Below, piece after piece: positions 1-5,705 of a DNA stretch of 7,401 nucleotides. Position 1 is the stretch's first letter. The number at the start of each line of letters is the position of its first letter. The notes under the pieces were generated by a model. That model worked only from the letters and a program-made list of their open reading frames with translations, did no database searches and was not told the origin of the DNA. Source of the DNA: Capsulimonas sp. (GTDB lineage: Bacteria > Armatimonadota > Armatimonadia > Armatimonadales > Capsulimonadaceae). Location of the stretch: assembly GCA_025963815.1 (NCBI GenBank), contig JAOQAA010000008.1, positions 1 to 7,401 on the forward strand, in the 5' to 3' direction. Both the position numbers and the translations under genes were made by a program.

Positions 1-741
1 TATGTACTGATGGCGCTTGGGATCTTTCCCGGCTGTCCGGGACGTCCCGCTTACGTGCTCGGATCGCCGCTGTTCCCAGAGGCCAGGATTACTCCCCCTG
101 GCGGAAAAACGCTCCATCTGCGCGCTCCGGCCACTTCGTCGAAAAACGTCTATGTTAGCAAAGTCCTGCGAAACGGGCGTGAGCACCCCCGGCTCTGGAT
201 CGAGCATTCCGATCTTCGGCAGGGAGGCAGTCTTGAGTTTTCGATGGCGGATCGGCCCGTTAAGCGCGCTTTGCGGGGATCCGACTTGCCGGAGTCGCAG
301 TCGCCCTACGGAGCGAACGCCGCACGCGAAACAAACTTCGCGACCAAAGTCGCCATCAATTGCGGTGGAGCAGACGCCGGAGAGTTCATTGGGGATTGTT
401 ACTTCGAAGGCGGAACAGCTGTCCCTCTTCCGGGAAACGAAGAACTTACTATGTCGGCGAGGCAGGGCAGTTTCACTTATCAAATCCCGCTGCCGATGAC
501 GCCGAAGGGGCAAGCCTACACCCTCCGGCTGTATTTTCCCGCAGGAGGACGGCAGTCCGTTTCCATCAACGGGAAAACTCTTTTCGCGGATATCAATCAA
601 GAATCAACTGGGGTTAAAGAAACTGTGAAGGAAGTAAGCAGCGTGCTTCCCGGCAGAAACGGGCGCATCGAGATCGCCGTGAAGTCCGCCCCGGGGTCGG
701 CGGCCGGCGGACGGCTCCGCGCCGTCGTCATCTCATCGTGA
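1..741 (+). CDS. C-terminal part of a GH92-type alpha-mannosidase with a malectin-like tail (5' truncated)
   Basis: The reading frame is open from the first base, so the ATG at 10 is internal; 246 codons are visible. The start reads YVLMALGIFPGCPG, then YVLGSPLF, GGKTLHLRA, and an NVYV...LNG-like stretch. This is the conserved C-terminal end of glycoside hydrolase family 92, calcium-dependent exo-alpha-mannosidases that trim mannose from N-glycans or mannans, usually exported. GH92 similarity ends near visible residue 90. A second domain follows (about 114-246): VAINCGG, GEFIGDCYFEGG, YTLRLYF, SINGKTLF and a final beta strand RLRAVVISS, the layout of malectin-like carbohydrate-binding domains. 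The catalytic glutamate and calcium-binding part lies outside the window. The family call is from recognised motifs; the malectin assignment is by strand pattern and slightly less sure. The stop is TGA at 739-741. Confidence 0.9.
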   Translation, partial: YVLMALGIFPGCPGRPAYVLGSPLFPEARITPPGGKTLHLRAPATSSKNVYVSKVLRNGREHPRLWIEHSDLRQGGSLEFSMADRPVKRALRGSDLPESQSPYGANAARETNFATKVAINCGGADAGEFIGDCYFEGGTAVPLPGNEELTMSARQGSFTYQIPLPMTPKGQAYTLRLYFPAGGRQSVSINGKTLFADINQESTGVKETVKEVSSVLPGRNGRIEIAVKSAPGSAAGGRLRAVVISS

Positions 742-744
742 GTT

Positions 745-777
745 GATGAGCCGTCTTAACTGCCGCGACGGCTCGTC
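745..777. terminator. Hairpin between convergent genes, possible terminator
   Basis: The arms GATGAGCCGTC (745-755) and GACGGCTCGTC (767-777) pair over 11 bp with one G-U wobble around an 11-nt loop. The hairpin starts just after the mannosidase stop and overlaps the stop codon of the minus-strand gene. Neither strand has a T-tract after the stem, so intrinsic termination is uncertain; it may instead protect 3' ends. Confidence 0.4.
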
Positions 778-1327
778 AGGCATCCATGTTCGGTGAATAT
801 CCGTAACTACCCCGCCGACGGGGCGCTTCGCGAAAGCCGATGATCTTCGCCTGATCGGTCGCGGCGAAGGCGGCGAGTTCGGTCGCGGCCAGCGCGGTCA
901 GTTCGGCCATTTTAAGCGCCGTTTGTTCGGCGGCTTCGGCTTTGTCGGAAACTTCCTCCACGCGCTGCGCCGCCGCTTCGATCTTCTGCGTAAGGCTCTG
1001 CATCTGGGAGATCATTGCCGCCATCGCAAAGTTTTGAATCTGCTCATGCTGCGAGACGTCGCCAGGCTGCGAAGCGCAGGGGGACGGCGCGGGATGACGG
1101 CGCTTAGCGCTGCGCCGCGCCGATGACGAATGATACTCAACGTCGTTCAGGCTGCGCTGCCTCGGGGGGCCGGTTTCCACCAGCATCATCCGCCGAAGCA
1201 CGCTCAGCGCGTCGCAATACCATTGGCGTATCGGCAGGCGCACGCCGGTTTCGTGTTTTGAGATATCCGTGCTGTTGCTGATCTGCAAAGTTCCCGCTCC
1301 TCCGCGGCCCCGCCCGCGACGCTTCAC
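776..1327 (-). CDS. Doubtful XRE-like helix-turn-helix protein with C-terminal coiled coil
   Basis: This is a possible regulator of 183 residues starting at GTG 1327, preceded by AGGTGG. Residues 13-32 (TLQISNSTDISKHETGVRLP) resemble helix 3 of Cro/CI-type HTH domains (LGIS-ST-ISK-ETG-R-P) with one extra residue. The codons upstream of the GTG (RDLRWA, then VKRRG) fit helix 1 but have no start codon, and the helix 2 region is Gly/Arg-rich. This looks like a gene damaged by small frameshifts or one with an unrecognised start. Another frame upstream carries a plausible N-terminus beginning MEVWNKESLSLKM (codon at about 1394). Residues 95-162 are Ala/Glu/Gln-rich heptad-like sequence, likely a coiled coil for oligomerisation; the tail is Arg/Gly-rich. 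It is divergent from the next plus-strand gene, whose promoter it could control. Function and intactness are inference; the coiled-coil frame could itself be fortuitous. Confidence 0.42.
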   Translation of the reverse strand: MKRRGRGRGGAGTLQISNSTDISKHETGVRLPIRQWYCDALSVLRRMMLVETGPPRQRSLNDVEYHSSSARRSAKRRHPAPSPCASQPGDVSQHEQIQNFAMAAMISQMQSLTQKIEAAAQRVEEVSDKAEAAEQTALKMAELTALAATELAAFAATDQAKIIGFREAPRRRGSYGYSPNMDA

Positions 1328-1551
1328 CGCCCACCTGAGATCCCGAGACGCGCATTTTCAGGCTCAACGACTCTTTATTCCATACTTCCATCATCTGTCC
1401 ACACAAAATCACAATAGTTTTGCCGGCTCTGCACAGCCATAAAAATCGGATCAGGGAAATGTGTGCCGAAGCATCCATCATGGGTACGATCAAGCAAACA
1501 GCAAGATTAAGGAAAGAGCACGCGTCGAACCGGGTGCGCAGGAGGAGTAAG
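1328..1551. other. Divergent intergenic region
   Basis: About 220 bp separate the divergent genes. It is more AT-rich than its surroundings around 1370-1450 (runs such as CACAAAATCACAATAG and ATAAAAATC), as expected of promoters. I see no -35/-10 pair good enough to place a start site, and no RNA gene. Open frames through it on both strands are not convincing, although an N-terminus for the minus-strand gene could lie here if that gene is frameshifted. Confidence 0.4.
1540..1545 (+). promoter_or_regulatory. Strong ribosome binding site deciding a GTG start
   Basis: AGGAGG lies six bases before GTG 1552. Competing in-frame ATG codons at 1420 and 1480 have no comparable Shine-Dalgarno sequence, so this site supports the shorter 151-residue protein. 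Confidence 0.7.
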
Positions 1552-2007
1552 GTGGCGCCGAACAAAGATTCCGAGACATGGTCCATGCTTTATGTTGTCG
1601 ATGAGATCTCTCGGACGGAGGTTGTCCGTCACTTTGATGGAAGCCTGCGGCTGAATGTCGCCGATGCGCTTCTGGCGTCGCGCATGGACGGCGAGACGCG
1701 CCCAGAAGTGTCGATCCACTTTTCGCCAGCCGCACTGCACGCGCTGCTGATGGAGTGGCGCAAAACTCAGGACAACTCACTGGATGCGAAGGCGTCGTAT
1801 CCAGTGCTGACACAGTTCCGATGGTTTCTGGAATCCTCCGCCAAGCGTCATACGTATGTTTGCGATTATGTCTGGCTGCCCCACTCGGAAGAAGTCAAAA
1901 ATCAGGACACCGTCTATCTTCTGTTCGATACGCCCAGCTACGCGCGGCTGAAAGAGCAAGCGCGCCGCGCCGCCGCTGATCTGTGGCCGAACGAATTTAC
2001 TCTCTGA
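1552..2007 (+). CDS. Conserved-looking hypothetical protein, 151 residues
   Basis: I do not recognise this protein. It is soluble, with no signal peptide or membrane segment. Its composition is balanced and globular: an N-terminal alpha/beta-looking part (WSMLYVVDEISRTEVVRHF, then LRLNVADALLASRM), a central helix with LHALLMEW, aromatic-rich strands (FRWFLES, YVCDYVWLP, TVYLLFD) and a C-terminal helix (YARLKEQARRAAADLW). It stands alone, divergent from the HTH-like gene and closed by a strong terminator, so it is probably a single-gene transcript. The start is chosen from the AGGAGG at 1540-1545; starting at ATG 1480 would add 24 very basic residues. It could be a small regulatory or stress protein, but nothing in the sequence shows a function. 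Confidence 0.75.
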   Translation: MAPNKDSETWSMLYVVDEISRTEVVRHFDGSLRLNVADALLASRMDGETRPEVSIHFSPAALHALLMEWRKTQDNSLDAKASYPVLTQFRWFLESSAKRHTYVCDYVWLPHSEEVKNQDTVYLLFDTPSYARLKEQARRAAADLWPNEFTL

Positions 2008-2018
2008 CGACAAAACGA

Positions 2019-2060
2019 AAAACGCCCCGCCGCAGTGATGCGGCGGGGCGTTTTCATTTT
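2019..2060. terminator. Strong bidirectional Rho-independent terminator
   Basis: Positions 2019-2034 pair perfectly with 2039-2054 (16 bp, GC-rich core AACGCCCCGCCGCA) around a GTGA tetraloop of the GNRA type. TTTTCATTTT follows on the plus strand. On the minus strand the same stem is followed by a T-run (complement of 2018-2022). It begins 12 bp after the stop of the 1552-2007 gene and can also end transcription of the minus-strand genes arriving from the right. Confidence 0.95.
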
Positions 2061-2313
2061 AACTGCTCATGTTACGCAAACCGTACAGTCGATGGTTAAT
2101 TCAATACGACAGAATCCGGCGACTGGAAGTCGCGCCTTCAAGTGCGCGGAAACCCACCTGCGTGGGTTACATTGTCGGGAACGGATGCGTCTGATGGGTT
2201 GCATTGCATCAGACGATACCGTCAGGGATCATGTAGTCCGCGCAGGCGGACTTCTGCGCTCTTGAAGGCGCGACTTCCAGTCGCCGGCCATTGAATTGCG
2301 TAACATCAGTTAA
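2059..2313. mobile_element. MITE-like palindromic element, non-coding
   Basis: This is a 255-bp non-coding segment with terminal inverted repeats. The left end is TTAACTG, then CTC, then ATGTTACGCAA (2059-2079); the right end is TTGCGTAACAT then CAGTTAA (2296-2313). The ends match perfectly over 18 bp apart from the extra CTC on the left. Further in, AATTCAAT (2098-2105) pairs with ATTGAATT (2290-2297), then a 27-bp perfect stem encloses three small hairpins. Both ends carry TTAA, which could be the target duplication or part of the repeat, since TTAA is its own reverse complement. No transposase is encoded, so mobility would have to come in trans. The left end overlaps the T-tail of the upstream terminator. 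Known miniature elements and REP-type repeats have this build; whether this one has other copies in the genome cannot be seen here. Confidence 0.75.
2116..2287. repeat. 27-bp perfect inverted repeat enclosing three hairpins (cloverleaf)
   Basis: Positions 2116-2142 are the exact reverse complement of 2261-2287; the arm starts CCGGCGACTGGAAGTC and ends CCTTCAAG. Inside lie three hairpins. The first is AACCCAC/GTGGGTT with loop CTGC (2151-2168). The second is CGTCTGATG/CATCAGACG with a 10-nt loop (2188-2215). The third is AGTCCGC/GCGGACT with loop GCAG (2235-2252). ACAT (2169-2172) can also pair with ATGT (2231-2234). The predicted fold, as DNA cruciform or RNA, is one long stem with three arms. 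Hairpins one and three share the same size and 4-nt loops, suggesting they derive from one repeat family. Confidence 0.9.
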
Positions 2314-2341
2314 CTGATCTCGCTATGGCGCTGAACTTGTC

Positions 2342-3208
2342 TTAGCGATTGCGGTGCGCGTATCGATGATCGGCTTCACGGCGCTGTTGCTGGACGAGGC
2401 TCTCACGGCGCTGCCGATCCTGAGCAGTGCGTCGGCGCAGGGCGTCCAGATCCTGACGATGCGCCGCTTCGCGCTGCGAGCGGTTATCGGCAGTCCGTCG
2501 GCGCAGGGAGTTCAAGTCGCGCTGGTGGGCCGCCTCACGCTCGCGCGCGGCGAGGAGATAGCGCTGCCGCTGCTGCTGAACGAGACGCGCGCGCTGCTCA
2601 CGATCCTGCGCGGTGCGCTGCTGAAGAGCGATATCACGGCGCCGATTCTCCACGGCCAAACTATGTTCGTAACCCGCCTCACGACGCGACTGGGCGTAGC
2701 GGGCCTTGCGTTCCTGATCCAAGCGCACACGCTGCGTAATTTCGCGGCGGCGGTTTTCTGCGGTCTGACGCTGCTGCCGGGCGATCTCGCGGCGGCGATC
2801 GTCCACAGCCTGACTATGCTCGTACCCAGCATCACGACGTGATTCGGCGTAGCGATCTCGGCGATTCTGCTCCAGACGCGCTCGGTTTTCACGATCGCGC
2901 TGCTGTGTCTCAGCATAACGGCGACGCCGGTCCTGCTCTGTACGCGTCAGATTGTTATGATCGCGCTGCTGCGTTTCGGCGTAACGACGGCGGCGATCCT
3001 GCTCCAGACGCGTCTGATTGGAACGGTCACGACGCTGCGCGTCGGTCATCGTCTGCCCGCGATGCGTGGCGTCCCAGCGCTGCTGCTTTTGCTCGTCTTC
3101 CGTCGTCACAAGACGGCCATTGACCCAGTGATCGGCCCGGGCGCTCACGGCCCCCGTCAGTAAGCTGGCGCCGAGCGCCAGAGCGATAAAGATTTTTTTG
3201 TTGGACAT
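2342..3208 (-). CDS. Exported Arg/Gln-rich coiled-coil repeat protein
   Basis: This 288-residue protein has no family I can name. The start is ATG 3208, seven bases after GGGAG; a longer frame to 3340 exists, but its extension would bury the signal peptide. Residues 1-25 are a Sec signal peptide (NKK, hydrophobic IFIALALGASLLTGAV, cleavage after ARA). The mature part is extremely basic and polar, about one third Arg in places, without Cys and with no hydrophobic core, so probably a long helix or coiled coil, or disordered. It contains tandem repeats. A 22-residue unit (TRLEQDRRRRYAETQQRD plus four) recurs at 66-87, 88-109 and partly from 110. A larger unit with YA-SRR-AGYEHS-AV recurs at 111-147 and 162-198. 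The C-terminus has AHxxDLxxLRRRTAxDR twice. It could bind anionic polymers in the envelope (inference). It is probably co-transcribed with the gene starting at 3809, whose stop is 70 bp upstream. Confidence 0.85.
   Translation of the reverse strand: MSNKKIFIALALGASLLTGAVSARADHWVNGRLVTTEDEQKQQRWDATHRGQTMTDAQRRDRSNQTRLEQDRRRRYAETQQRDHNNLTRTEQDRRRRYAETQQRDRENRARLEQNRRDRYAESRRDAGYEHSQAVDDRRREIARQQRQTAENRRREITQRVRLDQERKARYAQSRREAGYEHSLAVENRRRDIALQQRTAQDREQRARLVQQQRQRYLLAAREREAAHQRDLNSLRRRTADNRSQREAAHRQDLDALRRRTAQDRQRRESLVQQQRREADHRYAHRNR
2882..3013 (-). repeat. 66-bp tandem repeat inside the exported Arg-rich protein gene
   Basis: Two near-identical 66-bp units (3013-2948 and 2947-2882) encode the 22-residue repeat of the exported protein, both containing EQDRRRRYAETQQRD. 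A third, diverged unit follows. Such repeats commonly expand and contract by slippage or unequal exchange, so length variation between strains would be expected. Confidence 0.85.
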
Positions 3209-3278
3209 CGTTTTACTCCCTTCGTCCGTTTTCCTATGGGTGAAGGACGGGGGAGCCGCCGAAGATGTTCCCGGAAAT

Positions 3279-3809
3279 TTAATAAGATCGGCGCAGTGTC
3301 TGACCGCTAGGACCATCGTTCGGGGGAGCCGCGCTTTCAAAGCTCAGTCGATCGGAGGTGAAAACGGCGTCGAAATCAGAAGCGAAACGCCGCGCGAATT
3401 CGGACCGAACACGCGCACAGATGCGCGCCTGATCGCCGGAAGATTTTGTGAGAAACGCTTTTGGGTGGAATGTGACGCCGAAGAGACAGGCCAGGCTGCT
3501 CATCATCTGCTCGCGGCTCACGACGCCGCGCAGTTCGGGCTGCTGCAAGGCCTGCACGACCTGTGGGGTGAGCTCGGGAAACAGTGAAGAGACGTAAAGC
3601 GCATCGGCAAACGCCTCGGGACAGGAGAGACATTTGCGCAGCAGCGGCATCAGAAGACGTGGATTTTCACGCATTGCCTGCGGCAGATGGGAGTGAAGAC
3701 GGGAGCGCCAGCACGGTTTGTTTCCATAAAGCGCGAGCACATGCGCCCATGTCTCGGGATCTTTGGTGATGAGTTGGGGGTTCATTTTGGCCACTTGCTT
3801 AGTCCTCAT
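3279..3809 (-). CDS. Hypothetical helical protein, 176 residues
   Basis: I do not recognise this protein. It appears cytoplasmic (no signal peptide or membrane span) and mostly alpha-helical: PETWAHVLALYGN, PRLLMPLLRKCLSCPEAF, LTPQVVQALQQPEL and REQMMSSLACLFGVTF. It has five cysteines, at 33, 60, 63, 108 and 131; the single CLSC pair (60-63) is not a complete zinc ribbon. The C-terminal 25 residues are polar and probably disordered. The start could be ATG 3809 or ATG 3785 (MNPQLITKDPETW); neither has a good Shine-Dalgarno sequence, and the longer form is given. It lies 70 bp upstream of the exported Arg-rich protein on the same strand, so the two are likely one transcript. A shared job is possible but not shown. 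Confidence 0.72.
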   Translation of the reverse strand: MRTKQVAKMNPQLITKDPETWAHVLALYGNKPCWRSRLHSHLPQAMRENPRLLMPLLRKCLSCPEAFADALYVSSLFPELTPQVVQALQQPELRGVVSREQMMSSLACLFGVTFHPKAFLTKSSGDQARICARVRSEFARRFASDFDAVFTSDRLSFESAAPPNDGPSGQTLRRSY

Positions 3810-3932
3810 ACAGATACAGAATGTTCGAGGGGTGGAGACGCCAGCTCCAGAGTCGTTTATTCTCTTTCCGAGTCTCAGAATCCTTTACGCCTTCAATTCC
3901 AAGGGCAAAACCGCCGCTTCTGAGCCGCTTGC

Positions 3933-3941
3933 TGGTATCAT
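3933..3941 (+). promoter_or_regulatory. Candidate extended -10 promoter for the kinase-comF operon
   Basis: TGGTATCAT matches an extended -10 (TGn followed by TATCAT, one change from TATAAT) and lies 35 bp before the kinase start. No good -35 is visible at the right distance, as is allowed for extended -10 promoters. Just upstream, GCCGCTT occurs twice at an 11-bp period (3913-3919 and 3924-3930), a possible but weak operator. Confidence 0.35.
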
Positions 3942-3976
3942 AGTAGGGAAATTATCTTTGGACCTAAGGATTCGTA

Positions 3977-4924
3977 ATGCCCGAGACAAACTCCCCTTCT
4001 TCTGTTTTGATTGTCGGCTCCATGGCGCTCGACAACGTGCGCACGCCGGCCGGTAATGTCACGGACGCGCTGGGCGGCGCCGCGGATTATTCCAGCGTCG
4101 CGGCGTCGTTCTTCTCGCCCGTGCAGATCGTGGGCGTGGTCGGCGACGACTTTCCGCAGGAGCATCTCGACTTCCTCGCATCGCGCAACATCGACATCAG
4201 CGGCGTGCAGACGATCGCCGGCGGCAAGACCTTCCGCTGGGCCGGCTATTATGATTTCGACCTGAACATCGCGCACACGCTGGACACGCAGCTCAATGTC
4301 TTCGCGGACTTTCAGCCCAAGCTCCCTCCCAGCCACCAGGACGCCGAATACGTGTTCCTCGCGAACATCGACCCGGAACTGCAGCTCGATGTGCTCAAGC
4401 AAGTCAAATCGCCCAAACTGACCGTCTGCGACACGATGAACTTCTGGATCGAAGGCAAGCGCGACGCGCTGATCGAAGTCCTGAAGCACGTGGACATCGC
4501 CTTTATGAACGACGCCGAGGCGCGCCAGCTCACTGGTAAGCTCAGCGTGGTCAAGGCGGCGAAAGCGCTGCAAGAGCTAGGTCCCAAGACCGTCATCATC
4601 AAAAAGGGCGAGCACGGCGCGCTGCTCTTCAGCGGCGACGATCACTTCGCCGCCCCCTCTTACCCATTGGAAGACATCGCCGACCCGACCGGCGCCGGCG
4701 ACACCTTCGCGGGCGGCTTTATCGGCTATGTCGCGCAGCAGAACAACACGAACACGCAGACCCTGCGCCAAGCCGTCGTCTACGGCAGCGTCCTGGCGTC
4801 ATTCAATGTCGAAGACTTCTCGCTGAACCGCATGCGCACCCTCACCCATGCCGAGATCGGCGCACGTTACCGCGAGTTCCGCAACATCTCGTTCTTCGAA
4901 GCGCTGGACGAGGCCTCCGTGTGA
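3977..4924 (+). CDS. PfkB-family carbohydrate kinase (ribokinase-like)
   Basis: This cytoplasmic ATP-dependent kinase phosphorylates a sugar or nucleoside; the substrate cannot be read from sequence. Its 315 residues are typical family length. The N-terminal strand and substrate-binding motif are visible (VLIVGSMALDNV at 10-21, LGGAADYSSVAASFF from 32, VGVVGDDF). The family's N-x-x-E-like motif is NDAEARQL at 178-185. The C-terminal PfkB signature DPTGAGDTFAGGF starts at 236, with the catalytic base Asp242 and the anion hole Gly239-Gly241. The internal stretch TLDTQLNVFADFQPKLP and CDTMNFWIEGK belongs to a conserved but uncharacterised subgroup I know from several phyla. TAAGGA at 3965-3970 lies six bases before the ATG. 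The stop overlaps the comF start by four bases, so the pair is translationally coupled. No sign of damage. Confidence 0.95.
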   Translation: MPETNSPSSVLIVGSMALDNVRTPAGNVTDALGGAADYSSVAASFFSPVQIVGVVGDDFPQEHLDFLASRNIDISGVQTIAGGKTFRWAGYYDFDLNIAHTLDTQLNVFADFQPKLPPSHQDAEYVFLANIDPELQLDVLKQVKSPKLTVCDTMNFWIEGKRDALIEVLKHVDIAFMNDAEARQLTGKLSVVKAAKALQELGPKTVIIKKGEHGALLFSGDDHFAAPSYPLEDIADPTGAGDTFAGGFIGYVAQQNNTNTQTLRQAVVYGSVLASFNVEDFSLNRMRTLTHAEIGARYREFRNISFFEALDEASV

Positions 4925-5679
4925 ATCCCCAGCCCCGCGCCGCGCACGTCCCCACCCTGACGCGCACGGCGCGGCGGCTGATCCACGCCGCCGCGGGTCC
5001 ATTCCTTTCCCTTCTCTATCCACCCAAATGTGTCGTCTGCGGCCTGCTCGGCGTCCCGCCGCTTTGCGAGGATTGCCTCGCCGCAATCACCCCACCGCCC
5101 TCGCCCGCCTGCGTCCGATGCGGCCTGAGCACTGGTGAAGCCGACGCCTGCCGCCACTGCTCCGCCCGCCCACCCGCCTTCGACCGCGCCCGCGCACTCG
5201 GCGCCTACGACGGCGTCCTGCGCCACGCCATCCACTTGTTCAAATACCGGGACCGCCCCCAGCTCGCTCAGCCCCTCGGGCACATCCTCGCCCAGCACCT
5301 GCAAACCGGCGACCTATTCGAAACGCCCTTCGATTTAATCGTCCCCGTCCCCATGCACCCCGCCCGCCAGCGTGTGCGCGGCTACAACCAGAGCGAGCGC
5401 CTCGCCCGCGTGCTCTCTCAAGAGCTGGGTATTCCCATGGACGCCAAATCGCTGTACCGCACCCGCAACACTCGCCCCCAGGTCGGCCTCGCCTCCGGCG
5501 CGCGCGAAAGCAATCTCATCGGCGCATTCGCAATACGCAATCCCAGCGCAATCACTGGAAAAACGATCTTACTTTTGGATGACGTTTCCACAACTGGCAG
5601 CAGCTTGAATGAGTGCGCGGCGGCGCTGAAATCAGCTGGGGCAAAAACAGTCTACGGACTGACACTGGCGGCGGGATAA
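4921..5679 (+). CDS. comF: ComF family amidophosphoribosyltransferase-like protein
   Basis: This 252-residue protein is a full-length ComF homologue. ComF proteins are cytosolic, carry an N-terminal zinc finger and a PRTase fold, and are needed in competent bacteria for handling single-stranded DNA during natural transformation; many non-competent bacteria also carry one. Cysteines at 37, 40, 49, 52, 64, 67, 77 and 80 (CVVC, CEDC, CVRC, CRHC) form the zinc-binding head. Next come YDGVLRHAIHLFKYRDR, the conserved VPVPMHPARQRVRGYNQSER block and the PRPP-binding motif ILLLDDVSTTGSS with Asp220-Asp221. Translation starts at GTG 4921, overlapping the kinase stop as GTGA, with GAGG seven bases before. 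Base composition changes inside the gene: about 70 percent GC with C-ending codons until roughly 5520, then about 50-60 percent. The function label is from family knowledge; competence in this organism is not shown. Confidence 0.96.
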   Translation: MNPQPRAAHVPTLTRTARRLIHAAAGPFLSLLYPPKCVVCGLLGVPPLCEDCLAAITPPPSPACVRCGLSTGEADACRHCSARPPAFDRARALGAYDGVLRHAIHLFKYRDRPQLAQPLGHILAQHLQTGDLFETPFDLIVPVPMHPARQRVRGYNQSERLARVLSQELGIPMDAKSLYRTRNTRPQVGLASGARESNLIGAFAIRNPSAITGKTILLLDDVSTTGSSLNECAAALKSAGAKTVYGLTLAAG

Positions 5680-5680
5680 G
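5668..5680 (+). repeat. 13-bp direct repeat, copy 1 (comF 3' end)
   Basis: GCGGCGGGATAAG is the last three codons and stop of comF (Ala-Ala-Gly-stop) plus one base. An exact copy sits at 6270-6282, just after the next gene. See copy 2. Confidence 0.85.
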
Positions 5681-5705
5681 TCAACAGCCTACTTAGAAAT
5701 ATACC

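Noticed and set aside
2035..2265. Open frame through the palindromic element as a gene
   Set aside because: It is made of inverted-repeat sequence, begins inside the terminator and has no ribosome binding site.
2059..2313. Reading the cloverleaf as a tRNA gene
   Set aside because: The long stem is 27 bp, the arms do not match D, anticodon or T arms, and no T-loop consensus or 3' CCA-adjacent acceptor is present.
2882..3013. Tandem repeats considered as a CRISPR array
   Set aside because: The repeats are in-frame coding units without unique spacers.
2354..3163. Plus-strand open frames opposite the Arg-rich repeat gene
   Set aside because: They are antisense shadows of repeated, GC-rich codons, with no signals of their own; the minus strand has the signal peptide and the Shine-Dalgarno sequence.
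3248..3332. 12-bp direct repeat CGGGGGAGCCGC at 3248-3259 and 3321-3332
   Set aside because: A repeat of this length is expected by chance in a GC-rich window, and one copy is inside a coding region.
3209..3340. Longer N-terminus for the exported Arg-rich protein
   Set aside because: It would place 44 residues ahead of a clear signal peptide, while ATG 3208 has GGGAG at the right distance.
3938..4573. Minus-strand 211-codon open frame opposite the kinase
   Set aside because: It is antisense to a full-length PfkB kinase with all motifs, a typical GC-rich shadow frame.
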